Of a stretch of DNA of 64,000 nucleotides, positions 22,364-33,320 are shown piece after piece (position 1 is the stretch's first letter; each line of letters begins with the position of its first letter). The DNA comes from Catonia carolina (lineage: Eukaryota > Arthropoda > Insecta > Hemiptera > Achilidae). The DNA is taken from positions 32,728,784 to 32,792,783 of the forward strand of contig JAQMRL010000010.1 in NCBI GenBank assembly GCA_035578175.1, in the 5' to 3' direction. The notes under the pieces were generated by a model, which saw only the letters and a list, made by a program, of their open reading frames with translations, was not told the origin of the DNA and did no database searches. Made by a program: the position numbers and the translations under genes.

Positions 22364-23037
22364 TTAGGCCGTGTACATACAGAGAGCAACTAGTGACTGC
22401 AACGCGAAGCAAACTGAAGTTGCTCTTCCTCAGCAGTTAGAATTGAATTTGATGTTCATAGTGGAATGATAGCAACGCAACTGGCGAGTGACTTAGCAAC
22501 TCAAATTTTTCCAGTCACGACGTGTTGTAAATTCGTCTGTCAGTTGCTCAGTTTCTAGCAGTATTTCGGGTTGGAAGTATTGCAGAGCGGAGAGTACACC
22601 GTGTATTTTAATTGTATTGTTTCGTTTTATTACATACGTTGTTCAGTTTGTTCTTTGTTATTATGTAGTTTTATTTTACTATTACAGTATAATAAAAGTT
22701 TTGTCAAAAAAACAAAATATTGAGTTCGTATTTTTCATGGAATATTTCTAGTGCTTGTACGATTATACCTTTAAATCGTACTGAAATAAGATAACAACTG
22801 ACAAAGCTTGACGTGAGGTAGAGACACTGAATAGTCTATTTAATAAAGTTTTCATAGCTTGTTAGTGAATACATACGCAAGAACAAAATATTTCTGTGAT
22901 TATGATGACAAACCGACATTAAGTTGATATGAACGATCTTGTAAACCACTCACCAGTGACTAGCAACTTTCTTTCGAGCAACTCCAGTTTGCGTTACGTT
23001 GTCGTCACTAGTTGATCTCTGTTTGTATGCGGCCTAA
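22364..23037. mobile_element. 674-bp TIR element starting TTAGGCCG
   Basis: Terminal inverted repeats of about 60 bp: the left end begins TTAGGCCGTGTACATACAGA and the right end, reversed, TTAGGCCGCATACAAACAGA, and both continue through 'caactagtgac' to 'agttgctc'. GCAAC/GTTGC motifs recur in the subterminal regions, as transposase-binding sites often do. No coding capacity. GGCC ends and TTA/TAA at the borders suggest a PIF/Harbinger-like element, but no exact TSD is visible. Confidence 0.8.
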
Positions 23038-23240
23038 GAGTGAATGTGTTAAGAACTTTAATGTCTTAATGAATGGAACCAAATTCAGACAACTAATTAC
23101 CTACTTTAAGGGCTTATGTAAAGAGCAAAAGCAGAACACTGGGTGGATAGAAAAAAGGAGAAAAGACTACAGGGAACAAATTCTGAAAATACAGGCTGCA
23201 AAAAGAGCTTCCAGAAACGTCGGAATTCACCTCTGTATTT
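23038..23240 (+). repeat. Family C repeat with coding-like block
   Basis: Directly abuts the TIR element. The frame holds 'KQNTGWIEKRRKDYREQILK' then 'AAKRASRNV', and the same block is found on the other strand at 5500-5660. I cannot name the protein. Confidence 0.6.
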
Positions 23241-23984
23241 TTAAAATTAGTCCATATGGAAAAATCTAGTGTATGATACGTATTTTCAAACTCAGAAAAT
23301 TAGTTCAATATAATTTTAAGCCTCTTGTTATACGTGTTATCCGTTACACATTACTCTCTTTGACAATGTCACAAGATGAATGAACCTTTGAAAAATTTTT
23401 ATTACTAAAACTCCTACCCTTATGTAACATTAGAGTATTTTTTAAAGATAACTTTTTTTAAAATTGATTCCATGTCGTTTATACTCTTGTAATCCTTGAG
23501 CTGGTGACATTTATTTCAGAAAATCAAATAATTTGTTTCGAAATTAATTAATAATGTAAACTAACTTGGCGTACGTTTATTAAAAATCTAGTTAAGTATT
23601 TTTTTATTAAACAAATGAAACGTAAGAATTCATGATTTTATGTAATAACATATATTTTGTAACATGAAGCATTAAAAAAATCCTGTTTCCCTGTAATAAT
23701 TTTAAATTCTTTCCTTTCTATCTTGCGTTGAGACATGATTGTTACGGTCGTTTAATTAGGGAATTTATATTCACTGTACTTAAAAAATTCTCATAATTTT
23801 TTTTTTCTGGATTATATTTTATTAGAATGGGTTACAGTTTAATTTACATGTTGCGTGTTAATTTTTAATTCGAATTTCTTTCTTTCCTTTGAGGTAAAGA
23901 AGTTGTATTGCGATTCGTTGAAATTAAAAATTAATTTTCAAGTTGCTTACAATAAATGATTTTATAGAATTTTGGGTATCTTGA
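23241..23984. other. AT-rich sequence, no gene seen
   Basis: No recognised feature. Confidence 0.45.
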
Positions 23985-25217
23985 AAATGTCTTTGTGCGT
24001 TTGAACAAAATATGTCAAGAATGGAATATCGTACTAAGTTTTAAACTTTGAATTTAAGTTAGGTAACCCGTCAAGCACATTTTCATAAAAATTGGTCAAC
24101 CGAGAGTTGTAATTTTTTCGTGCGATTTTCTCAAAAACATCTCTCACTATTTTTCCTCATTTGTGGCTTTTTTTATTCTCTACAAGGCAGGGTAAGCGCC
24201 GTGTTTGCTGAAATTCTTGAGCAGATGGTTCGTGGAATAAAAAAGTTTTCTTTTTAAGATTGTGGCTTTAATAGGCTATGCATTTTAGGCGAAAAGTTCA
24301 AATAAATAAAGTTGTAGGAATTGAAAAACCTAGAACTTATACATATTATACGTATAGTAAGCGTTATATCTACGACTCTTAGTTTACCGTCAATTAGTGA
24401 TTTCTGTATTTTGGTCGTCAAAATCGGTAAAAATTGGATTTTTTTTACGATTGCGGCCGTAGTTTTTTACACCATTTTTTTAATTTTTATTTTACACCAA
24501 AAGTGTATATAAGCGGAAAGGAAATAAACAAACCTACAACTTTTATTTTAAGCATTTATTTTAGTGGTATTTATTCTAGTTTAGCGTCAATTCGTAGTTT
24601 CCTGTATTTTGCTCATCAGAATCGGTAAAAAAAGTAATTTCTTAAGTTTGCAGCCGTAGTTTTTACACAAAAGCCCTACACATTTTACACCAAAAGTGTT
24701 TATAATCGAATTGAAAATAAAACAATGTACAACTTTTATTTTACATACCGTAGTTTAGCGTCATTTCGTGATTTCTTGTGTTTTGCTCATCAAAATCGGT
24801 AAAAATGGGATTTTTTTTAAAAATTGTGTCCGTAGTTTTTACACAAAAACTGTGTGTACAACTACATACCCTAGTTTACCGTCAATTTGTGATTTCCCAT
24901 TTATTTGCTCATAAAAATCTGAAAAAATGGGATTTTTTATGATAGCGGCCGTAGTTTTTACACCATAAGCTGTACATAGTTTACACTAAAAATATTTATA
25001 ATCGAATAGGAAATACAAAAATTACAATTTATATGTCAATCATTTTTTTTACATAGTCTATATATTTTTAACTCCTACAGAGGTTGAGTTTCATTTTGCG
25101 TCATTTATTTATGATTAAAATTAGGTTATGTCTACATATTACATTTTTTACTCGTGGTTAAATATAGGTTATTTATTTACATTTGTAAGAGGAAGTCGTG
25201 TGAGTGTTTTACACCAG
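23985..25217 (+). mobile_element. Family A element with expanded internal subrepeats (A4)
   Basis: 5' truncated, starting at the 'tttgaacaaaatatgtcaag' block. The internal unit marked by 'gcggccgtagtttttacac' or its variants occurs about five times (near 24256, 24453, 24644, 24825, 24943) instead of the usual two. The 3' end is intact apart from decay (taagaggaagt, then 'gtgtgagtgttttacaccag'). Confidence 0.75.
24245..25030 (+). repeat. Tandem subrepeat array inside A4
   Basis: Four to five diverged units with spacings of about 197, 191, 181 and 118 bp. Each carries the block 'agtttagcgtcaattcgtg' or a close variant, then 'catcaaaatcggtaaaaa', then the 'ccgtagtttttacac' block. Confidence 0.65.
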
Positions 25218-26010
25218 ATTTTATTATTAATAAATTTACCGAATTTATTAATTTTTTTAATTTTGTGATTTTTTGAGAATTAAGAACTTGAACTTGTTTG
25301 TTATACCGGTGTTTGATACATTGATTGATTGAGATATTTGTTATAATTAATGTGATTTGACAGTTTGGTGTATTATTTAATGTAGTTTCACGATGTTAAT
25401 GATATTGCATTCATTAAATTAAACGTTGTGAACATAACTGGTGCGCACGTTTATTATATGGATTAATAGATTAGGTTAGATGACAGGAAATTCTGTCTCT
25501 GGCTATAGGTCGACCTTTACTATAGGAATATTGAGCCGAGGGATACTAACCAGAAATGCCCGCTGTTGCTCTTTGAATTATGGGCATTCCTGGTGCTTTA
25601 CCGCATGTCACATTTCGGTTGAAGTTACGGCCTTTCGTAGTATACCCTACCTTCTCTATCTTCGACTTTATCCATCAGCAAATAACATCCCCTTTATCTG
25701 TACTTTGTGACCCTCCTACCCCTATAAGCCTATATCTTATCCGTTTCACCTGAAATATATATGTATACATGTAGCCTACCCATGCAGCTGATCCTGTTCG
25801 GTCTTTTCAATAAGTTTGCCAACACGTAGTTCCCCCTCATTCTTCTAGTTCCTTTCCTCATTTCGTCTGTAATATCCATCGGTTTTTGTATTGTAACTGA
25901 CACATTTATGACTTTTCGTACAAAGTTCCGTTTTTTTTTCATTTTATTGCAGTGACTGATGTAGTAGTATTTAGGTTCATTTTCTACCCTCTTCATTTTG
26001 TGAACTACTT
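25218..26010 (-). other. Mostly unassigned; possible decayed LINE at 25730-26000
   Basis: The minus-strand frame 25730-25996 has 'ITDEMRKGTRRMRGNYVLAN', which resembles the IT-x-EI-x-x-R-x-x-x-GN block after the LINE RT domain. The region 25480-25720 has fewer A/T bases than its surroundings, but I recognise no protein in it. Confidence 0.3.
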
Positions 26011-26450
26011 ATACAGGGTGTATCTAAACTGCACGCGAATTCTCGGGAACTGATTCTATAGCTAAAAATAAGAAAATAGTTTCCAATAAACGTGGGTCCG
26101 AAAACCATTCTTTAGCGAGTTATGTCTAGCGAAATATTTCGTCCGGATAAGTTAAGATAAATTCAACCTTAGTAACACATCGTTTTAAGTAATGGAACCT
26201 TTATAGCAAAAGTTCAACTTTTTTAGACCTTGAAAGCACAACTTTTAGTCTACACAATCGTGATTCCATGAACCTCAACCAGGAAAGTACCTCGATAACA
26301 AGAATGTTTCCCAAATCCCTCTTAGACTCTTACTTTGAGGTTCTACGTATACTATTTGCTTCGTTTATTGTAACACATTACTTTCAGCTACCACTAATTA
26401 TGCCTGCTACTTAATATAAACTTGAACGTCCCAAAATTGTATGACAACAA
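26011..26450 (+). mobile_element. Fragment of a transposon beginning TACAGGGTGTATCTAAA
   Basis: A sharp start at 'tacagggtgtatctaaactg' followed by 'gaattctcgggaactgatt' resembles mariner/IS630-type termini. No opposite terminus or transposase found here. Placement is tentative. Confidence 0.4.
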
Positions 26451-26796
26451 ATAATTGCATTTGCTCTACAAAGCAAAAGTTATGAGTTTAAAAATACTTA
26501 TTTGTAATGTAATTATACAATATTCATCGTTGTCGTCGTTGTATTCATCAGTAAAATGCCTGATCATAAGACAGTTAATTTCATGGAAAATAGCCTGAAG
26601 CGCGTTGAAGGTATTACATATGTGTGGAATAATGACGTCACGGTTTATTATGCGGTGCATTAAAAATAGAGATAGACGTTTGCTTCTCCAGTCTTTAGAA
26701 TGGAACGGGTGTGAGTGGTGCTGGATTTTAGAAAGACATAAGATGTCCGATGCATTTTCATTGTAATCGGCAGCCCGGTCTAGACCGCATTCCTCG

Positions 26797-26844
<48 letters not shown>

Positions 26845-27180
26845 CTGCCAGAATATTCATTCCACATGAGCACGGCGGCAAGCTGTTTCAACTGCTGCTC
26901 AACACACTGAACGGTTATTAATGTGTACTTGTTACATAATTTACATCCCAGTTATTAATCTGTGCATTGAATACCATATTGTTACTATGTTATTAATTTA
27001 TAATTAGTTAAGGTAACTGCTGGAAATATTTTCTTACAACATTTATATATCCTCTAGTTCTTTCGTTTGTAAAAGAGTTATAAATTGTTAATTACATTCG
27101 CTTAAACACCAACATTTCACTTTATTGTACGTTTCGTGAAATTTTTTATGTACGCATCTGCTAAAATAATGTCAACTATA
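26451..27180. other. Unassigned sequence around a long (TG)n tract
   Basis: The flanks of the tract (26620-26920) are less AT-rich than their surroundings. The 141-codon minus-strand frame is open only because (CA)n reads as alternating Thr-His. No gene called. Confidence 0.4.
26799..26843. repeat. (TG)n microsatellite
   Basis: Uninterrupted GT/TG tract of about 44 bp and the longest in the window. Unlike the others it is not inside a recognisable family A copy. Confidence 0.95.
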
Positions 27181-27300
27181 CTTTGTTTCATTTTACTTTG
27201 GAATTGGTGTAAACAGATTATATAAACGTACGGTTGAAAGAATGAGACTAATGTGACCGGCGGATGGTCTGTTTTGGGCGGTCAGCTGGTAGTGTTGAGT
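27180..27300 (+). repeat. Family F repeat fragment
   Basis: 'cgtacggttgaaagaatgag' and the flanking 'attggtgtaaacag' match 52150-52250 ('cgtacggttcaaagaaaaag'). Class unknown. Confidence 0.5.
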
Positions 27301-27304
27301 CATG

Positions 27305-27995
27305 GTTTTTTTTCTCTTATAGGGTCAATTTTAGACCACGTGAGGTGATTTAAACATTTCTGGAAGCTGTTTTTGCTGCCCGCAATTTCAGAATTCGTTT
27401 CTTGTAGGTTTTTCTCTTATCTTCTGTCTACTCGATGTTCTGGTTTTACATTCTGTGTTGTTTAGGTCATCAGCCGAAAGGCTGGTTTGATGAACCTTTA
27501 GGGGTTTTACCAAGTAAAATGAGGATTGAGGTGGTTTACCATTGACTTCTCGGAAAAGCGTATGTTTTCCACCCTGCATATGACACCTTCACTTCATTCA
27601 CCACAGGATCTGGTTGTATAATGAATTTCATTACTTTCAAAGGAGATAACTTTTGATTAGTTCTTTTTCACATCTACCTCTTTTTTCCTTAAATACTTCA
27701 ATAATTTAATTGGCTGACCATGTGATAAGAAACAGAACTATTATTTGTAGCCCTGGAACTAACAGATTAAGTGTAAGTAATTTAACACTCCGCGTGTCTG
27801 TTACGGGTATAATTTTACATTTCATGGAACCTTTTTAGTCCATAATTAATTGAACTAAATTTTCAGTTTATTCCGGTTTTCTCAATATCTTTTCTGACTG
27901 ACACCTAAGTTCTATTGTTTGATAAATAATGTTGTATCAACATATTTGTTTTTATGTCTGCTTCTGGCACATTACAAGTCACTTCGATTGTTTGT
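27305..27995 (-). repeat. Family C repeat, interrupted by B6
   Basis: 'caattttagaccacgtg' and 'tttctggaagct' at the left, 'tttattccggttttctcaat' and 'cacctaagttctattgtttg' at the right. B6 sits between 27453 and 27812. At about 27890 this copy lacks the TTAA element found at 5733-6773. Confidence 0.65.
27444..27821 (-). repeat. Family B retroposon, copy B6, with TSD, inside C
   Basis: Element 27453-27812. The 9-bp duplication TTTTACATT lies at 27444-27452 and 27813-27821. Somewhat shortened internally compared with B4. Confidence 0.85.
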
Positions 27996-28125
27996 GTATA
28001 GTAATCATAAAAATTAACTTTATAGTTAATACGATTTCAATTAGATTCGATTTTTCTCTCGCTATTAGGATGGCTCGCGCTAAGCATTTTTTGTAACAAA
28101 AATTACGTGTCCAGCCAATTGCAGC

Positions 28126-29251
28126 ATTAAGCGATTTCTTCTTCTTCTTCTTCTTCTTCTTCTTCTTCTTTCAGGGTATAGGCGAAACGCCTGTTCCGAT
28201 CTCAAAGGGTTTATTTGTTAAATGTTGTTACATGACCATCGCTTCCTTGGTCTTCCAACATCTCTTCGACCAACTGGCTTATATTGCCAAACTTTTTGGG
28301 AATTCTGTCATCATTCATCCTTTCCAGATGTTCCATCCACCGTTGTCTATTTTCAAAGATCTTGTCTCCTAGTTTAAATACTGCCAGATCCTTGCGAACA
28401 TCTTTGTTGTACAACCTGTCCAACAATGTACAACCTTTAACGGACCTGAGGAATCTCATTTCTGAAGCTTGTATTTTGCTAAGGTGCCTCTTATTCGTTG
28501 TCCATGTCTCAGAGCCATATAGCAAAGATGGTACAGCCATTACCCTGTAAAATTTCAATTGGGTGTCTTTCCTTGTTTTCTTGTTTAAGGTGCGTCGGAT
28601 GGTACCACATAAAGACTGAAACTTGTTCAACTTATTATTAATGTCTAAATCCTCTTCATATGTTATATCGCAACCGAGATACTTGAAATGAGAAACCTGT
28701 TCGATATTTGTGTTGTATACCATTATTCTTGTGCGAACAGGATATTTGCCTAAGAAAGCCATGGTCTTCGTCTTTTGTACAGATAGTTTCATATTATAAT
28801 CTGAACAGATTTGTTGTAGTTGGAAAACCGATCTCTGAAGTTCATCCTCACTTTCCTGTATAATCACTTGGTCATCAGTGAAGAACATTGTATTTAAGGA
28901 AAACTTATCCCCTATTTTAAATCCAGGGCTAATCTTAAATTTCCATTCCATAATCATGTCATCTATATATATATATATATTAAAAAGTGTTGGGGATACA
29001 CAACACCCTTGACGTACTCCTTGATTAATATATGTCTCTTCTGACAGTTCCTCACCTACTTTTAGTATTATCCTTGTATTGCCATACAAACTCTTAATGA
29101 CATCTATTAGGTTTAGGATATCCCCTTTTAGCTAGAATATCCCATAGGAGAGCTCTCTTAACCCTGTCAAAAGCCTTTTCATAGTCTATGAAGGCTAGGT
29201 GCGTCTCTAAATTAAATTCCCTTCTTCTTTCAATCAGTATTAAGCGATTTC
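28126..29251 (-). mobile_element. 5'-truncated RTE-type LINE (reverse transcriptase C-terminal half) with TSD
   Basis: Minus-strand frame 28211-29089 (292 codons), extended upstream to 29238 in another frame by 'ERRREFNLETHLAFIDYEKA'. The RT blocks are in order: 'NQGVRQGCCVSPTLFNIYI', 'FFTDDQVII' (FTDD in place of the usual FADD; both Asp kept), 'LSVQKTKTMAF', 'FKYLGCDITYEEDL', 'LLYGSETW', and the C-terminal 'MRFLRSVKGCTLLDR' ... 'RWMEHLERM'. A short 3' UTR and a (GAA)n tail follow (TTC run at 28138-28169). The 13-bp duplication ATTAAGCGATTTC flanks it at 28126-28138 and 29239-29251. The endonuclease and RT N-terminus are missing, so it cannot move. Confidence 0.9.
28138..28170. repeat. (TTC)n tail of the RTE LINE
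   Basis: About ten TTC units; on the minus strand this is the (GAA)n 3' tail of the adjacent LINE. The tail of the LINE at 48.67 kb is also GAA-rich. Confidence 0.9.
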
Positions 29252-29475
29252 AGTATTATTAAGCGATTTGTTTACAATAATTCCAAAGGCGATGCAGATC
29301 ACCTTTTTATAATCACAATCTTGTTTGCTGTTTAGTTGTTGTGTAAGTACAAAAACTGTGCGAGGAGAGAGTTTTTTGTAGCAGTTCTTTAGTGTGTTTG
29401 AAGATTCGAAAACAATTAAAAAAATTATATGAGCCCGAAGCGGTGTGGCGTTTACAGATTAATAAATAAGAAATA

Positions 29476-29885
29476 TGCCCATATCAGGCAGGTGGATTGT
29501 AAATTATTATTTGCACTCGATCTGCTAGTTCCAGGGCTACCAAAAAATAGTTCTGTGTCCTATCACATGGTCAGCCATGTCATTATATGACTGAATCATT
29601 TAAGAACAGAAGAAGTAGAGGTGTAAAAGACACTAGTCAACATTATCTCCTTTGAGGATAATGAAATACATTATACAGCCAGTCCCTCTGGTGAATGAAG
29701 TGGAAGTGTCATTTGCAGGGTGGAAGTAGATCTTTACAGTGGACCTGGCATGCTAATAAGCATACTTTTCCATTCAGTGAGAAAGGCATTGGTAAAACAC
29801 CACAGTCCTCGTTTTACTTGATAGAGCATTTTAGAGGTTCAAACCAAATTTTTTACTGATGACCTAAACAACAACAACAACAAAT
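29476..29885 (+). repeat. Family B retroposon, copy B7
   Basis: Full length, from 'atgcccatatcaggcaggtgg' to an (AAC)n tail at 29866-29884. The tail is the longest AAC run among the B copies. Confidence 0.85.
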
Positions 29886-30500
29886 AATAAATTGCCTATA
29901 GTGTTGAATCTCGTTGACAAGTTTCTGTGCGTTATTCCAGTAAATTTGAGAAATAAACTTCTTACATGACTTCTTGAAAATGACTTGAGTTTGCATCATA
30001 TCATCATGACTTTCGATATCTACTAAGATTACTAAGAGTTCCACCTCGCATTCCAGCGTTCCAAACAGATAAGTAAAAGTATTGTAAGGTTACGTCAGAC
30101 AATAAATAAGACAACGTACGTAAACTATAGAATGAACTGAAAATCAAAACATAACCATACATAATACATCTGTAACGTGTCGTGTATATATAGATATCCA
30201 TTATAGTTTTAATATGCTCGTGTGCTTGTGTTAGTGTGGTAATCGTACAAGTAGCAAATAGAAAATGCGATCTGGCAATATTGTGACCGACTCCATTTTC
30301 CTTGAAGCTGACTATGATATGACGCATACTCTAGCTGACTAATATTATCTTAGTTGTCCAGTACCACAGTTAGAAGTTTTCTCTGTCTTAATATGGTTTT
30401 GATCTGAACTAAATTTATTTAACTTACTGAATTTTTATCTGTATTTCTCGTACTTAAGTATCTTCTAAGTAGTGAAATTGTTACCATTTTCAACTAATTT
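29886..30500. other. Non-repeat sequence, no gene seen
   Basis: The minus-strand frame 30004-30327 (107 codons) shows no recognisable motif. No repeat seen. Confidence 0.4.
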
Positions 30501-30501
30501 T

Positions 30502-31240
30502 ACTTTATCTTGTCCTTCATGCTTATTCAAGGAAGGAAAGTATTGTTTTCATGTCGATTTGTCGAATTCAAATTTTCTCGGGAAGTACACGTTTTCAGGC
30601 CCCCTGAACAAAAAAAAAACATAATTTTAGCGATTGGTTTGTGTGTGTGTTGAAAATATATGTTGTTTAGGTCCATCAGTCGAAAGGCTGGTTTGAACCT
30701 CTAAAGGCTTTACTAAGTAAAACGAGGAGTGAGGTGGTTTACCAATGCTTTCCTTACTGAGTGGGAAAGTATGCTTATTACCATGCCGGGCCCTCCAAAA
30801 CGCATCTACTTTCCACCTTGCAAATTACACCACTTCATTCACCACAGGGTCGGGCTGTATAATGAAATTCATTATTTTCAGAGGAGATAACTCTTGACTA
30901 ATGTCTTTTACACCTCTACCTGTCCTGTTCTTAAGTGCTTTAGTCATTTAATTGGGTGACCATGTGATAAGAAACAGAATTATTTTTTGTAGTCATGGAA
31001 CTAGCAGATTAAGTGCTAATAATTTAACACTGCCTGTTTAGGGCACAAGAAAATATCTAAAGAACGGAATAGCGTGTGAAGTTGAAACTTGAAACTTAAG
31101 TTATGTATCACAAGGGAATCCGGCATGGTTCTTCAAAATCGGTCAATCGGAAGTAGTAGTTTATTCGTGAAATTTTAATTTTTCGATTTTCTCAAAAACG
31201 GCTCCTACTTTTTTTTAAAATATGACTATTCTCTACACAT
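30502..31240 (+). mobile_element. Family A element, copy A5, interrupted by B8
   Basis: The 5' end 'actttatcttg' is decayed. The GGAAGGAAAGTATTG block and the short TG tract follow, then B8 is inserted. A resumes at 'gaaaatatctaaagaacgg' and stops after 'tctcaaaaacggctcctac'. The 3' half is absent. Confidence 0.75.
30653..31061 (-). repeat. Family B retroposon, copy B8, nested in A5, with 8-bp TSD
   Basis: The direct repeat GAAAATAT immediately flanks B8 and matches the A-family sequence at that point (gaacAGAATATct in other copies). It shows a B insertion that post-dates A5. Confidence 0.85.
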
Positions 31241-31700
31241 TCCGGTGCCTGCACGGAACTTTAGCGGTTTTTGACAGTCACCTGTTTTGGACTATAAATT
31301 TATACAACTAAATTTCTTAAATTAAAAATTTGTATTTAATAGATTTTCGAACAAATTTATTTTTGTACCCCAATAAACCCACAGTATATCGTTTAAAAGA
31401 GAATATCTATCGGTGCTTCAACCTTATTTTTAAAGACCACCCTCCAAAAAAACCTATTTTACTATTTAAATCTCAAGATTAAACAATTGATTAATTGATA
31501 CAATAATGGAATGTGTCTTGTGCAACAACTGGTTATGTTAGGTTTTAAAGCATGCTTCAAAATTTAAGTGTACACGTACTGAATAAATTTAAATGGATAG
31601 GTTGTAAATGTGGTTTGAAACTGGCAGTCACAGGTTGTTTGTGGTATTTCATATAATTATATACAGTTCGTATGTGTTTTTATTGTTGCTTTGATAGTTA
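31241..31700. other. AT-rich sequence, no gene seen
   Basis: No recognised feature. Confidence 0.45.
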
Positions 31701-31936
31701 AGTGGGGGTACTAGGACGTATACAAGGACGTTATGTACATTACGTCCCATCAACAACGTGAAGTCCATGCCCCCGTAAGAATACGCAGTCTAACTATACT
31801 TTCCATTCTTGTTTTAAACTTTAGTTACTACTTACCGCGGTCGCTAGTCAGTACTATCAGTCACTTGTCCATCTGTAACCACTCTTACGTTCGTACGCTT
31901 TCTTTCATTCATATTCTGTGATTGTGCTGTGTAAGT
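31700..31936 (+). promoter_or_regulatory. Possible promoter and first (non-coding) exon, speculative
   Basis: Less AT-rich than its flanks, with several CpGs ('ttaccgcggtcgctag'), two TCAGT initiator-like motifs (31848-31852, 31857-31861) and a strong intronic donor half, GTAAGT, at 31931-31936. It lies upstream of, and on the same strand as, the candidate coding exon at 37.3 kb. It could equally be chance. Confidence 0.25.
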
Positions 31937-32084
31937 TATTAGTTTGTTTTTAATGTGGTTATCATGAATTTATAAAAAAAAGTATCAGTGTTGTGTGCAT
32001 TAGTGTTTTTATATTTATTAATTTATTGGTACAACAGTAGAATTTTTATTTAATATTAAAAAAAATAAGTTTAAACAAATTATG

Positions 32085-32258
32085 CGCGGCTGCCTCTGTT
32101 GCGTAAACTGGTAGCACTGTAGTCTACAACGCGAAGATCCGGGTTCGATTCCCGGTTAGGGTCTGAAATTTTCATAAGTTTAAACCCACTGTCACAAAAA
32201 CCCTTACCGTAGTCGCTATTTCGAGCTGTTTATGCGATTGTAAATTAAGTAAATAAAT
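32085..32258 (+). repeat. tRNA-derived SINE, head H1, tail type II
   Basis: 'gcgtaaactggtagcactg' at the A-box side, B box 'gggttcgattcccgg', body 'ttagggtctg', tail 'gtcgctatttcgagctgttt' and an AAATAAAT end. Confidence 0.8.
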
Positions 32259-32536
32259 CTGTGTCCTCTCCGTAAATTTTTAATTAGATGTAATTTCTAT
32301 ATAGTTGTGCATACAATTTGAAATTTATTGTATTGTTTATAAACATTTTTCTTAATTTTCTTCATAATTTCTTTACTTGTTTTAATGTATGATTGGTTGC
32401 TCATAGTTATTCCTTAATCACACGTTAAATGGTTTGTTTAATTGTAGTAAACTGTTGGTTCTGTAGCGATTAAAATAGTTCGGTTTTTTTTCTCCTGTTA
32501 AATAAATGATTGATGTATTATATAATGGACAAAATG

Positions 32537-32650
32537 TCGGTTCTGTGGCCCAGTGGTTAGAGTTTGGACTGTACGTTACATTGAACGTTCAATTCTAGGT
32601 TAGGGTCTGAAAATACACGTTAACCCTACTGATTTCTTATCGTAATTAAA
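32537..32650 (+). repeat. Divergent tRNA-like SINE (H1-related)
   Basis: 'ggcccagtggttagagtttg', a degenerate B box (cgttcaattcta) and 'ggttagggtctgaaaa'. The tail is lost. Confidence 0.55.
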
Positions 32651-33150
32651 GCAATTGAGTTGGTTGTTTTACACCCTCTGATGGATGAAGTGAAAAGTCT
32701 ATTGTAGAATGAAAAATTAAGATGTTTTACTAGTTTACTAACGAGTAATCGTACTTTTTAATCAGAAATGATTTTTTTATGTCCGGTTAATTTAGTAATT
32801 AATGCTAATCCAGGTGATGAAGGTGAAAATAAGTGATGAAATATTGCCAGTCCTGACCGGAAATCAAACCCCAGGCCTTAGTCGTAAAAGCCAGTTGCGT
32901 TAGCTCGTACACTGCGTGCCGGCCAATCTAGTGAGGAAGGCAGTAATGGTAACCCCCTCTTTGTGATAAAGGTGATAAAGATGATAGGTGAAAATTAGTG
33001 ATGGAAAATTGGAAGTTATAACCGGGAATCAAATGTAAGGCCCCTGGCGTAGAAGCCAGTTGCGTTGTTGACTCGTACACAACGTGTCGACCAATCTAGT
33101 TAGAAAAGCTGATGGTAACCACCTCCTTGATTTAAATAAGAAACGTAATC
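32645..33150. repeat. Family B remnant split by an H3 SINE, block duplicated in tandem
   Basis: B sequence ('atggatgaagtgaaaag' to 'cgtactttt') is interrupted by a minus-strand H3 SINE (about 32775-32925) and resumes as 'agtgaggaaggcagtaatgg'. A second, diverged copy of SINE plus B tail follows at about 32975-33145, giving a tandem duplication of about 180 bp. Confidence 0.7.
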
Positions 33151-33206
33151 TATTTCTTGTACTCATGTACGCGATTTTACACACATTTTAAACAAATGAT
33201 TTTGTA

Positions 33207-33320
33207 GTTGTTTAGGTCATCAGCATGTGATAAAAAACAGAAATATTTATTTCAGCCCTGCAACGAACAGATTGAGTGTAAATAATTTGACACTACACAT
33301 GTCTGTTATGGGCAGAAATC
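33207..33320 (-). repeat. Family B retroposon, internally deleted (B9)
   Basis: Only the two ends of B are joined: 'tttaggtcatcag' runs directly into 'catgtgataaaaaacag' and on to '...ctgttatgggca'. The middle of about 270 bp is gone. Confidence 0.75.

Noticed and set aside
24245..25030. CRISPR-like array
   Set aside because: Units are diverged, 118-197 bp long and without regular spacers, and the host is eukaryotic. They are transposon subrepeats.
26466..26891. 141-codon minus-strand open frame
   Set aside because: It stays open because (CA)n reads as alternating Thr-His. The remainder has no motif and spans AT-rich DNA.
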